From Phymorhynchus buccinoides (lineage: Eukaryota > Mollusca > Gastropoda > Neogastropoda > Raphitomidae): a stretch of DNA of 64,000 nt. The notes beneath the pieces are model-generated. The model did no database searches and was not told where the DNA came from. It saw nothing but the letters and a program-made list of their open reading frames with translations. Shown here piece by piece: positions 10,340-22,656 of this stretch. Location of the stretch: positions 971,914 to 1,035,913 of the forward strand of contig CM065690.1 of assembly GCA_017654935.2 (NCBI GenBank). The letters run 5' to 3'. The translations under genes were made by a program, and so were the position numbers. The number at the start of each line of letters is the position of its first letter. Position 1 is the first letter of the stretch.

Positions 10340-11330
10340 TTGTTATGTTGTTGTTGTTAATTAAAGCAAAATATCGTATTGTTTATCATTCTAATGTAAC
10401 GTCCAATTGTCATTGATCTTAACATGCACAGCGAGTAACATAAATCATCTGGAAGCTTTAGCAAGTTATGGATTTGGTTTATGTTGGCTTACGTGCTCTC
10501 TCTCTCTCTCTCTGCGTGTGTGTGCGTGCGTGCGTGCGTTTTCCGTATGCGCACGTGCACAATGCGAATGCGTCTCCATGTGATTGAACTAATATCATTG
10601 ATGTGATTACATTGACATTTAGATTTTGGATTCATTTTGTAATATCAGTTTGGAAGGTTGCAGCTTTCACTATCGCTTTTCACTTTGAAAAGTGTGTACA
10701 TCATTTGAACATTATTGTATATTATTTGAAATGGTGGACTTTCAATATTGGTTTTTGCTGTTGATATTTCTATATAGTGTCTATTTTTTTAAATACTTAT
10801 TTATCATTTTGCCATCTACAGTAGGCTTGTATCGTTTACACTTCGTTATTATTTCGGCATTGTATTCCTGCTTACGTCATCACTGCTGCTAAACAAAACT
10901 GTCGTCAGTATTAATTAGCGATCTCCATGACACAGGTATACAGGCATAGTTATTGATGTAGAAAAATAGTTCAAAGTCTCGATCTTCATACATTTTAGCA
11001 ATTCATCTTTGTTTGACACATTTATTGTTGAGTGTTTTTTTCTTTCTTTTTTTTTATACAATTAATATGCGTAAAATTGGTATTGAAATGTATATAGTCA
11101 GGGATCCCTCTTAAATCATGGTATCTGCTCAATGTTATTCCCTCCATTTTTTTTAAGCATGCAACTTTTTTAAAATTTATTCTCACTCTCTCTTTCTCAT
11201 TCTGTAAATCATTAACTGCTTCAGTATTCGCGCATTTTACTCTTTCTCACCCCCCCCCCCCCCTTCCCTCTCGGCAGAACGTTTTTCTGTGTTCATTTTC
11301 CTCATGTTGCAGTCGTTACCTCACGTCTAG
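10340..11330. other. AT-rich unassigned DNA
   Basis: No exon or RNA gene recognised. It contains a short CT run at 10497-10513 and a poly-C tract at 11250-11263. A tRNA A-box-like GTGCCGTGGCCTAGTGGTTA at 11336 has no matching B box, so it is at most a SINE head fragment next to the LINE below. Confidence 0.5.
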
Positions 11331-11462
11331 GGAGGTGCCGTGGCCTAGTGGTTAAACCCACTGTGTGCTAGTCCGCTGTGTGTCTGAATTCCGTTCTGTG
11401 TTGCATCCCCTGAAAATGTATTGTATTTACTGTCTGCTAGTTTCCCCATTTCTTACTCGGGG

Positions 11463-12575
11463 ACCGTTCGCCCATGTGAAATGCAACTTCTGGAATTTGT
11501 CGACGAACTCATGGAAAACAGGTGGCAGACAGACGTCCTTGTCATGGACTTCGCGAAAGCGTTTGACAAGGTCAACCACAGTCTCCTCCTGCACAAGCTC
11601 CATAACTATGGGATTCGTGGTGAAATCAACAGGTGGATCACAGACTTCCTCAGAGACAGACGCCAGGCAGTGGTGGTAAATGGGGTCTCTTCCAGCTTTA
11701 CTGATGTCCGCTCAGGAGTACCACAAGGCTCAGTCTTAGGACCCTGCCTTTTCTTAGCGTACATTAATGATCTACCTGAGAAGCTGACATCAACGGCACG
11801 GCTCTTCGCTGATGATACTGCTGTCTACAAGGTTGTTGCGGCGCCCCAGGATCATGACTAGCTATAGGATGACCTCCATCGACTCGCTGAGTGGGAGAAG
11901 AGCTGGGACATGGTTTTACACCCTGGCAAGTGTAACACCTTGAGCGTAGCAAGAAGCAGAAAGCCCCGGCAGCATCATTACCAGCTGCATGGCCACAACT
12001 TGCAAGCAGTCGACTCCATCAAGTACCTTGGAGTGACTCTGACAAAGGAGCTGAGCTGGAAGAAACACGTCGAGAACATCTGCGCGCAAGCCAACAAGAC
12101 TCTAGGCTTCCTGAGAAGAAATTTGAAAGTCGAAGCTCCCCAGACCATCAGGGAGTTGGCCTACAAATCATTCCTTCGTCCGGTCCTAGAGTATGCATCA
12201 TCAGTCTGGGACCCTCACCAACAACAGGACATTGACAGACTGGAGGCAGTCCAGCGGCGCGCAGCACGCTTCGTCCTCAGACGTTTTCGAAACACGTCCA
12301 GCGTCACTTCAATGCTTGAACAGCTTGGATGGCCCTCACTGCAGCAGCTCTTCAAGCTGCAAGAAGAAGAGGTGTGCATGGACATTCTGCAACAAAAACT
12401 GATACCACCGCCAGCACGTCAGCGACGCACTCACCCACGGCAGCTCTCTCAGATCTTCTGTCGCACTCGATCAGTACCGACAAGCCAGCTTCCTCCCAGG
12501 CACAATCCGGGACTGGAACGAGCTGCCCCAGGAAGCTGTGTAGGCCAAGACTTTCGGCACCTTTGTGTCGATGGT
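11463..12575 (+). pseudogene. Non-LTR retrotransposon reverse transcriptase, 5'-truncated and broken
   Basis: The frame gives VMDFAKAFDKVNHSLLLHKL, then RSGVPQGSVLGP, then the catalytic ARLFADDTAV, then YLGVTLTKELSWKKHV, VLEYASSVWDPH and AVQRRAARFV. These are ordered reverse transcriptase motifs (finger/palm, the FADD active-site box, thumb) of a Jockey/CR1/I-like LINE. A shift near 12405-12420 is needed to reach IRDWNELPQEAV, the usual C-terminal signature, ending TAG at about 12543. Two in-frame TAG codons at 11859 and 11865 occupy places where CAG is expected. The endonuclease and N-terminal half are absent. The copy is dead. Confidence 0.92.
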
Positions 12576-12636
12576 CTCCAAATAAATCTCCAGCCGGCCT
12601 CTCTTTCATTTCCCCTGGGGGTTCCAGGTCAGGGCC

Positions 12637-12704
12637 TGGCATGTGCTCCTGCTGGCATGTGCTCCTGCTGGCATGTGCTCCTGCTGGCATGTGCTCCTGG
12701 GTGC
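12637..12704. repeat. 16-bp minisatellite
   Basis: Four copies of GGCATGTGCTCCTGCT just past the LINE remnant, possibly grown from its 3' end. Confidence 0.9.
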
Positions 12705-12946
12705 TGGTTTCCTGAGGGCGTGTCCTATCAAGCCCCTCTTCCTCTGCAGAATCTGGTGTGCAGACAACGGACAACATTCTTTGTCTTTCAGTCAACCACT
12801 TTGTCTCTGTCTCTCTGTGTTTCTGACTCTCTCCAGATATTGTCTCTGTCACTCTACGAGTCTCTGTCTTTGTCAACCAGACGTTGTCTTTGTCTGTCTC
12901 TCTATGTTCCTTTATGTCTCTCTATAGACATTGTCTCTGTCTCTCT

Positions 12947-13314
<368 letters not shown>

Positions 13315-13511
13315 TCAGTCAGATACAAGAGACTCGCAGAAAGACAGAGACAATGTCTGGAAGAGACAAAAACACACAGAGAAAGGCAGAGAGAGACAGA
13401 GACAGTTTGGTGGAGTGAGAGACAAAGAGACAGAGACTCGCACAGTGAGCTAAAGAGAGACAGAGACAGTGCCTGGGGAGACAGAGATGTCTATAATATC
13501 ACCCCTTGAGT

Positions 13512-13715
13512 GGGCTTTTGTCCGTTTTCCCAGATAACGAGGTAGGCTTTTGTCCGTTTTCCCAGATAACGAGGTGGGCTTTTGTCCGTTTTCCCAGATA
13601 ACGAGGCTGGCTTTTGTCCGTTTTCCCAGATAACGAGGTGGGCTTTTGTCCGTTTTCCCAGATAACGAGGTGGGCTTTTGTCCGTTTTCCCAGATAACGA
13701 GCTGGGCTTTTGTCC
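13512..13715. repeat. 32-bp minisatellite, six copies
   Basis: The unit begins GGCTTTTGTCCGTTTTCCCA and ends GATAACGAGGTG. Copies are near-identical, with one-base differences at the GGTAGG/GGTGGG junction. Confidence 0.95.
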
Positions 13716-14429
13716 TGGATTGACAGAATCTGCTTGGCCACTGGTTCCTGTCCCGCCTTCTGCCAGACCTTCATTTCTGATCTTTTCTGGTCATCGGATG
13801 TTGTAGATGCGCCTCAGACAGTCTGAATGTCGTGCAGAGTAACTTTCCCCACTGCACCCACATGTATGGCGACCTGACTCTGACTGGGGAAAGGTGAGGG
13901 CGGTGGAAGGAGGGCCGGAGAAAATGGCTCTGCCCTCCCTCCCCCAATACCCAGTCGTATTGGGACAAGGAATTCACTGCCCCTGTGGCGCTAAATGGCT
14001 AAGGGAACTTAACATCTGGACAGTGAAACCGCAAATGACACCAGTCATTGTAGTTGGGGATCGTTAACCAATGCGTGAAAAGTATGTATGTGTTTGTCAT
14101 TTAGTCACCCTGTCTCACTGATCCTCTTCTTCCTCAACCCCCCCCCCCCCCCTAATGTTCTGACCTCCAACCTATCTCCCACCCCACCCTCTCCAATTTT
14201 GTGACACCCCCCCCCCACCCCCCCCCCCCCCCCCCCTCCACACACACTTGGATTTTCCGTATTTTAATATTCTTCCAGTGAAGATCTGCTGTGCATGTAT
14301 CATATGACTCGACTTCCTGAAATCTTTTCCACCAGTTCTATCCGTTACTCACCCCCCACCCCCTTCTTCTATTGCGAGAAAATTTGCCTCCTGATTTAGA
14401 AAGTTCCATGTTTTCATGTTCCGTACACA
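13716..14429. other. Unassigned DNA with poly-C tracts
   Basis: No gene seen. Poly-C runs occur at 14139-14152 and 14208-14237. Confidence 0.5.
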
Positions 14430-14625
14430 ACATGCAGTGGCTCTGGTGCTGCAGCCAGAGGGATGGGTTGGCCTTTCGGGACCTTGCCCAACGCCAGCTG
14501 TCCTCAAATCCCGTTGGCCAAGTGGGGATATACCCTTGGCACGGCATTTCAACAATTTCTAGCTCAGCCCGTCGGAATAGCATCTACCCCCTCTGCTATC
14601 TGGCAGTCATGGTCGGAAACGATTC
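14430..14625 (+). mobile_element. Dispersed repeat family R2, partial copy
   Basis: Shares GCTCTGGTGCTGCAGCCA, GGTTGGCCTT, CAACGCCAGCTGTCCTCAAA and GCTATCTGGCAGTCATGGTC with copies at 15046-15410 and, inverted, 36325-36665. Confidence 0.8.
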
Positions 14626-15045
14626 ACTGGCATACAAACACAATGTGTTTCTTAATAATTTATTTATGACTTATTTATGTGTGTGAATAATGGGACCCGT
14701 GTGTGCATAAAGTAACCAAAACTGACGTTTGTAACTGTGTATGGGACAAGCGAATGTATGATTCTGTATTGTGCTGTGTATGACAAGCAAATGTATCATT
14801 CTGTATTCGGTAATGTTTTCTCACCAGCACGTATTAATTAATACTATGATGTATTCAGTGTTCTATCTTGCAATAAATTGCTTTCTTTTCTTCTTCACCG
14901 CATTCTATGCGTTGTTTCGAACAAAAGGAACCTTGGAACGTGTGGACGAACTGTTCACAGAACAACGTTCTAATGTTGTCTGTCTGTGCATATAAAATAT
15001 CATTATAAAATACTCGGCCCTTTACTCAAATGCCTTTTATCACTG

Positions 15046-15410
15046 GTTGACATTAGCCGGTAGAACGGGCCAACAGTAAATGAGAGCTGTACTAATTAGT
15101 AGTAGTACTATACATGATTTTCTTCAGTATTGGAATATCATGGTACAGCCTAGTCTTTCGTGGAAGATTATGACTCTCTATTTGCATTTGCACTGGCTCT
15201 AGTGCTGCAGCCAATGGGATTGGTTGGCCTTCCCAACGCCAACTCTAGTCCTCAAATCCCTTTGGCCGAGAGAGTGGGGATGTACCCTGGGCAAGGCTTC
15301 TCCGCTATATACAAAATTGTGGCCCAACCCGCCTGAATAGCAGCCCCCCCCCCCCCCCCCCCCCCCCCCTCTGCTATCCGGCAGTCATTGTCGGAAACGA
15401 CAGACAGAAA
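15046..15410 (+). mobile_element. Dispersed repeat family R2, long copy
   Basis: Begins GTTGACATTAGCCGGTAGAA, passes through TTCAGTATTGGAATATCATG and the GCAGCCAATGGGATTGGTTG core, and ends around GCAGTCATTGTCGGAAACGA. An internal C run of about 29 bases replaces a short stretch present in the other copies. Matches 36325-36665 in reverse over nearly its full length. Confidence 0.85.
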
Positions 15411-15451
15411 ACAACAATCATCAAATGTACTGTTAAAAAACGGAAAAGCAA

Positions 15452-16434
15452 CAGCCCATGACTTTGAACTCATCACTATTAACTTGAATCAACAGCCCAT
15501 GACGTTGAACTCACCACTATTAACTTGAATCAACAGCCCATGACTTTGAACTCATCACTATTAACTTGAATCAACAGCCCATGACTTTGAACTCACCACT
15601 ATTAACTTGAATCAACAGCCCATGACGTTGAACTCACCACTATTAACTTGAATCAACAGCCCATGACTTTGAACTCATCACTATTAACTTGAATCAACAG
15701 CCCATGACTTTGAACTCATCACTATTAACTTGAATCAACAGCCCATGACGTTGAACTCACCACTATTAACTTGAATCAACAGCCCATGACTTTGAACTCA
15801 TCACTATTAACTTGAATCAACAGCCCATGACGTTGAACTCATCACTATTAACTTGAATCAACAGCCCATGACTTTGAACTCATCACTATTAACTTGAATC
15901 AACAGCCCATGACGTTGAACTCATCACTATTAACTTGAATCAACAGCCCATGACTTTGAACTCACCACTATTAACTTGAATCAACAGCCCATGACTTTGA
16001 ACTCACCACTATTAACTTGAATCAACAGCCCATGACTTTGAACTCATCACTATTAACTTGAATCAACAGCCCATGACTTTGAACTCATCACTATTAACTT
16101 GAATCAACAGCCCATGACTTTGAACTCATCACTATTAACTTGAATCAACAGCCCATGACTTTGAACTCATCACTATTAACTTGAATCAACAGCCCATGAC
16201 TTTGAACTCATCACTATTAACTTGAATCAACAGCCCATGACTTTGAACTCATCACTATTAACTTGAATCAACAGCCCATGACTAATTGAACTCATCACTA
16301 TTAACTTGAATCAACAGCCCATGACTTTGAACTCATCACTATTAACTTGAATCAACAGCCCATGACTAATTGAACTCATCACTATTAACTTGAATCAACA
16401 GCCCATGACTTTGAACTCATCACTATTAACTTGA
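15452..16434. repeat. 41-bp satellite, about 24 copies
   Basis: The unit is TTTGAACTCATCACTATTAA followed by CTTGAATCAACAGCCCATGAC. Copies are nearly identical, with two common biallelic positions (GACTTTG/GACGTTG and CATC/CACC) and a GACTAATTG insertion variant in two copies near 16280 and 16367. Units are contiguous with no spacers, so it is not a CRISPR array. Confidence 0.97.
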
Positions 16435-16920
16435 ATATGGAAGAAAAAAATTGCAGAAAAATATTGGAAGAAGCAAGAATGTCCCAACTTGTGACACCTT
16501 AAGGTTCTTCCTTGGACATTTCGTTCACTTTCAAAGGAGCATTAACTGTGCAGTCAGTGTGCCACATGCACAATCAGTAGGGTGTGTGATATTATAATAG
16601 ACATGTGACCCAGCACCACGAAAGGGACATTAAGTCGCTGGGCTAGTTTCTCACAACAGGCTTGCAAAGTCAAAAATATAATTTGTTATGAGTTTTGAGT
16701 TATGGGTATTTTCGTGCTCTCTAACATCCCATCTTTCATATTTATAAAGGACAATCCTTGTTACGGTCTCTAAATACTCCAAACAGTGCTTTAAAATGAG
16801 TAGGTCAATGCATTTTCTTCAGATAGGCTAAACTTTAGACTGTGATTTCTCAAAATGGCTGACAGTCACCCTACCAACTTTAAATGCTCATTTACTCTCA
16901 AACGAAAAAAGTTCAGACCT
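16435..16920. other. Unassigned DNA
   Basis: No gene, repeat match or RNA recognised between the 41-bp satellite and the SINE at 16931. Confidence 0.5.
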
Positions 16921-16930
16921 CACTTGTCAA

Positions 16931-17215
16931 GAGGAAGGAAGGTGGCAGAGTGGTTCAGACATTCGCCTGCCAATTTCAATGCGCGAGTGGCCCGGGTTCG
17001 AATCCCGGCCTCACCCTTTCCAGTTTGATGGGAAAATGCAAGTCGAGTCCTCCGGATGGGGACTGAAAGCAAGTCTGGCCTGTGCATTTTACCCCCCACC
17101 CCAAAACAGGGCGGCACTGCGCTCAAAGCAACACACTCTCCAGATGGGAGCAGCCCAAATTTGACAGAGACAAGTCTCTCTGTGTGATTAGAAATACAGC
17201 AAACACCACAATAGC
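16931..17215 (+). mobile_element. tRNA-derived SINE with Leu/Ser-like head
   Basis: The head contains GGTGGCAGAGTGGTTCAGAC (A box) and CCCGGGTTCGAATCCCGG, an intact T-arm and B box. The body and tail (GGGAGCAGCCCAAATTTGAC, then CTCTCTGTGTGATTA) match the tails of the 1490 and 60692 elements. The head clearly differs from both, so this is a separate SINE type sharing the same tail. Confidence 0.82.
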
Positions 17216-17454
17216 AAACACCAACAGCTTGGACTAAATTAAAGTCATGATGACAAATGGTTGCTGATGGAAGTTTGTCAAATGTCTGGACTCTTAGTGC
17301 GAGTGAAGTAGTGGTGGTTTTTCTCACAACTGCAAAAAATGATATAAGCTATTATGCTATAATTAATGTGACATTTTGTAATGGGAATTTCTGTCAAAGA
17401 GTGTAAAGCAACTTTTACAAAATTTCCTGCCACATTTCTTCTGCGATAAAATGC

Positions 17455-17650
17455 CATATGGCCTTAATGGGTGAGGTACATATGTTTCCAGTTTTCAGTT
17501 TTCATTGGTCTCTACCGCTGCATTCAGCCGCCACATTCCGATTTCGGAGCAGCTCAAAGGAGACAATTACTTGGAGAGTGATAGATTAGAAGAACTTGCA
17601 GAAGGTGGGGGGACTATCTGTACTGAACTCCCAGTACCCCAGCAGGGGAT
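17455..17650. mobile_element. Dispersed repeat family R3, copy 1
   Basis: Shares GCCATATGGCCTTAATGGGT-like sequence, CACATTCCGATTTCGGAG, GCTCAAAGGAGA and GAACTTGCAGAAGGTGGGGG with 47365-47690. The element class is unknown. Confidence 0.75.
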
Positions 17651-17656
17651 CCTGCA

Positions 17657-18190
17657 ACAATAAAGTGACTACAGTACAATGCACCGTTTACACCATGAAC
17701 TGAACTGTAACAGTCAGCCTTTACAATAAAGTGACTACAGTACAATGCACCGTTTACACCATGAACTGAACTGTAACAGTCAGCCTTTACAATAAAGTGA
17801 CTACAGTACAATGCACCGTTTACACCATGAACTGAACTGTAACAGTCAGCCTTTACAATAAAGTGACTACAGTACAATGCACCGTTTACACCATGAACTG
17901 AACTGTAACAGTCAGCCTTTACAATAAAGTGAATACAGTACAATGCACCGTTTACACCATGAACTGAACTGTAACAGTCAGCCTTTACAATAAAGTGAAT
18001 ACAGTACAATGCACCGTTTACACCATGAACTGAACTGTAACAGTCAGCCTTTACAATAAAGTGACTACAGTACAATGCACCGTTTACACCATGAACTGAA
18101 CTGTAACAGTCAGCCTTTACAATAAAGTGACTACAGTACAATGCACCGTTTACACCATGAACTGAACTGTAACAGTCAGCCTTTACAATA
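17657..18190. repeat. 66-bp minisatellite, eight copies
   Basis: The unit begins CAATAAAGTGACTACAGTAC, continues through ACCATGAACTGAACTGTAAC and ends with CAGTCAGCCTTTA. Its period is a multiple of three, so an artefactual 211-codon frame runs through it on the minus strand. Two copies have GAATACAG for GACTACAG. Confidence 0.96.
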
Positions 18191-18499
18191 ACGGTCATCA
18201 CAACTTTAATTTCCGTGATGCAGACAAGAAATAAAAACACACAGAACACACAACGCTTATCGCCTTCAGAGACAGAATGTTATTCCTTCATATACAAATA
18301 GTGTGGTCCTTCACAAACATGTGGTCAATATACAAACATGTGGTCAACGTATATGTAAGCTTCGAGTCCTCAAATGGTGTCAAAGATAGTGTATATTTCT
18401 TTACATGCGGACAAAACATTGTAAACTGTTTACAACCGGACAAAAACAACACAAACTGCTTCTAATAATAAAGACATAAAATTTACATTCTCTTATCCA

Positions 18500-18732
18500 T
18501 GGACAAAAGCAATGTAAATTGTTCTTGGACAAAAGCAATGTAAATTGTTCTTAGACAAAAGCAATGTAAATTGTTCTTAGACAAAAGCAATGTAAATTGT
18601 TCTTGGACAAAAGCAATGTAAATTGTTCTTGGACAAAAGCAATGTAAATTGTTCTTGGACAAAAGCAATGTAAATTGTTCTTGGACAAAAGCAATGTAAA
18701 TTGTTCTTAGACAAAAGCAATGTAAATTGGTC
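18500..18732. repeat. 26-bp minisatellite, about nine copies
   Basis: The unit is TTGGACAAAAGCAATGTAAA followed by TTGTTC, with TTAGAC variants. Its edges grade into related but non-tandem GACAAAA sequences. Confidence 0.94.
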
Positions 18733-18739
18733 ACATGCC

Positions 18740-19600
18740 GACAAGCGCAGTGTCAACCTTACTTGCAGACAGGAAAATACATTGTTCACACACAGAAACA
18801 TAAACTATGCACATGCTGGCAAAAACAAAAAGCTCTACAAAGCCTTAGAAGAAATTAATATTGTTGATAAGTTGACAAGGTTAGGAATGGCCTTGGTACA
18901 TTGTTAGTTTGTCATGACAGTTGGACGGAATAGACAGCAGCGTTTTCCCCTTTAATCACAATTCATTTCAGATTCACTGGATCACAGAACGCTTAGGCGC
19001 TTCATGCGCAAACTGGCATCTTCAAGACCTTGGGAATTTCTGGTTTAAAAACAAAACATCAGTAATACTGTTTGTCAGCAAACACGCACAACGCTGAAAA
19101 ATAAATCAAATGAACTTTAAAACAGACAAAATCAAAGGCAAGGCATTATCATGGACACCAATATATCAAATGAGAAAAATTCTATGTGAAAATCAAGTCA
19201 AAAGCATAGACTGTAGTAAATTAAACTGACAGAATCGTTATGAAAACACTCTTTGATCACAATCCAAATACATAAATAAAGTACATGCTCTTCACTGGTG
19301 AGAGCAGAAACACACTGAAAGAATTACTACAAACACACAATGTCATAGAATGGAAATAAAAATAATAATTTAAAAAAAAATGACTAAAGCAAGGACACTT
19401 GGCAATGATTGGTTGACAAAAACCTGTACCGTCATTCTTCAACTCTAGCAGCGCTCCTTGAAAATCGAAACGATGATTTTCTGAAAAATCAAAAGGTGCG
19501 TTGTGAAGCCTTGAAAACTGCAGGACCAAACTGCCGCTATCTAAAATAAAAAATATAAGAGAATTGAAGGGGGAAAAAGCACAATACTGGTTTGATGAAA
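18740..19600. other. Unassigned AT-rich DNA
   Basis: No gene recognised. From about 19575 to 20095 a loose unit (TTTGATGAAAGATAGTCA followed by TGCACAAGC) recurs five or so times at roughly 100-bp intervals, suggesting an old tandem repeat. Confidence 0.45.
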
Positions 19601-19819
19601 GATAGTCACTGCACAAACAAAAGCTAAGAGTTCTATATACTAATTTAAAGTATAAAAAAAATGACCGGTTTGACGAAAGATAGTCAACGCACATGCACAA
19701 GCCAAAGTTTTACTGGCTAAACACACACACACACAAGACTAATTAAAAAGAAAAAAGTCATAAAAAAATACTGCTTTGATATAGGATAGTCAATGCACAA
19801 ACCAAGAGTTTTACACCAA

Positions 19820-20040
19820 TTAACCCCTTCAGTGCCATAAAAAAAAAAAAAAAAAATGATCAATATTCCTATTATAAAACGCAAAAAAGACCTGTTAGAC
19901 TCAATCTGAGAAAATGGTCTCGAGATCAATCTTTCCTGACTTGTCTAAACCAAAAATCATAATTCCAGGGCTATGACATCAAAAGTGATGACATCATCAA
20001 TGACATCACACAGACAAGGGGCAGGCCGTGAAGGGGTTGA
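19820..20040. mobile_element. piggyBac-like MITE, copy 1
   Basis: Left end TTAA|CCCCTTCAGTGCC; right end GGCCGTGAAGGGG|TTGA. The terminal inverted repeats are 12-13 bases with few mismatches and the flanking TTAA is altered to TTGA on the right. Internal GACTCAATCTGAGAAAA and GATGACATCATCAATGACAT match the copy at 33486-33708. Size 221 bp, no coding capacity. TTAA target choice with CCC ends is typical of piggyBac elements. Confidence 0.72.
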
Positions 20041-20132
20041 TTAGAAAGAAAAGTCGTTAAGAAATACTGGTTTGATGAAAGGATAGTCGATGCACACAAG
20101 CTGCATTTGATGCGAAGACACAACAGTGGAAA

Positions 20133-20418
20133 CGACCACAACACAAACTAAACGCTTTACAAACACAACACAAACTAAACGCTTTACAAACACAACACAA
20201 ACTAAACGCTTTACAAACACAACACAAACTAAACGCTTTACAAACACAACACAAACTAAACGCTTTACAAACACAACACAAACTAAACGCTTTACAAACA
20301 CAACACAAACTAAGCGCTTTACAAACACAACACAAACTAAACGCTTTACAAACACAACACAAACTAAGCGCTTTACAAACACAACACAAACTAAACGCTT
20401 TACAAACACAGCACAAAT
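20133..20418. repeat. 27-bp minisatellite, ten copies
   Basis: The unit is ACTAAACGCTTTACAAACAC followed by AACACAA, with ACTAAGCG variants in two copies. The period is a multiple of three, giving spurious open frames on both strands. Confidence 0.95.
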
Positions 20419-20439
20419 AATATAAAACGGAGTAGCAAA

Positions 20440-21150
20440 ATCAAACAATATAACCATATCGACTTCAAATAACTGCCAGTAATAAATATCGCACTGCATC
20501 ATCGTCTAAACTACAAGCATTGATAGCTTACCACGGTTATTTCAGGCATACCACCCATGATTTAGATTATATGTGTGAATACTACAACTAAGTATATCAT
20601 AGTTTCTATGCTCTGCTTTCTTGGAGCTTTGACTCAGCAATGGATTAGCCCAAAGCTCTACCAGTGCGACAATACAATGAGAAGAAAGAATGTCTATCAC
20701 TAGCAAACGCAGACTTCAATATTATACGAGTGAGAGGAGATTGAGAGGGTGCACACACATTCACGCGCAACTGTTCTATTTCTTCTTTACACTCCTATTT
20801 TCTTGGTACTACTCGAATCAACACAATTTGTACACAACACAAAGGCTACAAACCCCATACAGATCTGTTCATACAAGAAATAAAGAACGTCATGCTTCCT
20901 ACCCGACCAAGCCGACTACAAAACGCATGATTAACGATGAAAGACAAGGGTAGGCCTCGACTTAAAGCTGGCACAAAACAAAACATTAGTAATAGTTTGG
21001 GGGAAAGTGCAATCTAAATTGTGACATGCTTATACTTTTCCGTCTCAAACCTATTCACTAGTTCACCATCTTTGGTTGAGATTAGTTTTACATTTTCTAG
21101 TGTAACAATTATCACAGTATGTCGGGGAGAAAAACAACAACTAAGATTCA
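20440..21150. other. Unassigned DNA
   Basis: No gene, RNA or known repeat recognised. Confidence 0.45.
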
Positions 21151-21162
21151 TTCTTTTTATTT

Positions 21163-21325
21163 CACCCTCCCCCACTCCTCTCCCCAACACAACCAACAAC
21201 ACTTCACCCTCCCCCACTCCTCTCCCCAACACAACCAACAACACTTCACCCTCCCCCACTCCTCTCCCCAACACAACCAACAACACTTCACCCTCCCCCA
21301 CTCCTCTCCCCAACACAACCAACAC
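21163..21325. repeat. 42-bp minisatellite, four copies
   Basis: The unit begins TTCACCCTCCCCCACTCCTC and continues TCCCCAACACAACCAACAACAC. Copies are nearly identical. Confidence 0.94.
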
Positions 21326-21494
21326 AACCAACAAAACTGCTGTTGTTTTTCAGTCAGTCGGTGATGACTGTGCTAAGCTCGGATTTTAATCCCTGATTTT
21401 AAGCCAGTCTGATCCAGACGGACATTTAGGGCGAGAGGATTTCCAATGGGTCATAGACAGGACAGCAGGTGTTTTTCTGTGGTGGGGAAGAAAG

Positions 21495-21912
21495 GGGAGG
21501 GGGGTGAAATAAGAGGTTCACTAGGTCAGTCAGTCATTCTAACAGTCAGACATGATAGTCTTAACCCCCCCCCCCCCCCTTCATTAAGTGTGTGTGTGGG
21601 GGGGGGGGGGGGGTGAAGTAAGAGGTTCACTAGGTCAGTCAGTCATTCTAACAGTCAGACATGATAGTCTTACCCCCCCCCCCCCCCCCTTCATTAAGTG
21701 TGTGTGTGTGTGACATGGGGGGGTGGTGGTGGTGGGGGGTGAAGTAAGAGGTTCACTAGGTCAGTCAGTCATTCTAACAGTCAGACATGATAGTCTTACC
21801 CCCTCCCCTTCATTAAGTGTGTGTGTGTGTGGTGGGGGGTGAAGTAAGAGGTTCACTAGGTCAGTCAGTCATTCTAACAGTCAGACATGATAGTCTTATC
21901 CCCCCCCCCCCC
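21495..21912. repeat. Tandem repeat of about 100-125 bp, four copies
   Basis: Each unit has GGGTGAAGTAAGAGGTTCAC, TAGGTCAGTCAGTCATTCTA, ACAGTCAGACATGATAGTCT and a poly-C run, then TTCATTAAGTGTGTGTG and poly-G. Length varies through the C, G and GT runs. Confidence 0.92.
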
Positions 21913-22047
21913 ACTTCATCCCCATTTGCTTGACAAGGCCTGCCAATACATTGAATCTTTTTACAATTGAAAAATATGTGATCCTATTATATAGAGATGA
22001 CAAAAAGACAATCAGACAAACCACACAGTGATCTAATGGACATGGTC

Positions 22048-22656
22048 CTACTTTGCTTCCAATGCTCCCAGTCCTAGCTACAATAGTATTTCTTTACTTT
22101 GCTTCCAAACGCTCCCAGTCCTAGCTACAATAGTATTTCTTTGCTTTGCTTCCAAACGCTCCCAGTCCTAGCTACAATAGTATTTCTTTACTTTCCAAAC
22201 GCTCCCAGTCCTAGCTACAATAGTATTTCTTTGCTTTGCTTCCAAACGCTCCCAGTCCTAGCTACAATAGTATTTCTTTACTTTGCTTCCAACGCTCCCA
22301 GTCCTAGCTACAATAGTATTTCTTTGCTTTGCTTCCAACGCTCCCAGTCCTAGCTACAATAGTATTTCTTTGCTTTGCTTCCAAACGCTCCCAGTCCTAG
22401 CTACAATAGTATTTCTTTGCTTTGCTTCCAAACGCTCCCAGTCCTAGCTACAATAGTATTTCTTTACTTTGCTTCCAACGCTCCCAGTCCTAGCTACAAT
22501 AGTATTTCTTTGCTTTGCTTCCAAACGCTCCCAGTCCTAGCTACAATAGTATTTCTTTGCTTTGCTTCCAAACGCTCCCAGTCCTAGCTACAATAGTATT
22601 TCTTTGCTTTGCTTCCAAACGCTCCCAGTCCTAGCTACAATAGTATTTCTTTATTT
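22048..22656. repeat. 46-47 bp minisatellite, about 13 copies
   Basis: The unit begins TTTGCTTCCAAACGCTCCCA and continues GTCCTAGCTACAATAGTATT TCTTTGC. Two length classes (AAACG and AACG) alternate irregularly. Confidence 0.95.

Noticed and set aside
15452..16434. CRISPR array candidate
   Set aside because: Repeats are contiguous with no unique spacers, and the DNA is animal.
16931..17010. tRNA-Leu or tRNA-Ser gene
   Set aside because: The T-arm is perfect but the acceptor stem does not pair, and the sequence continues into a SINE body shared with other copies.
17614..18249. 211-codon minus-strand frame with 22-residue repeats
   Set aside because: The 66-bp unit is a multiple of three, so the frame stays open by repetition.
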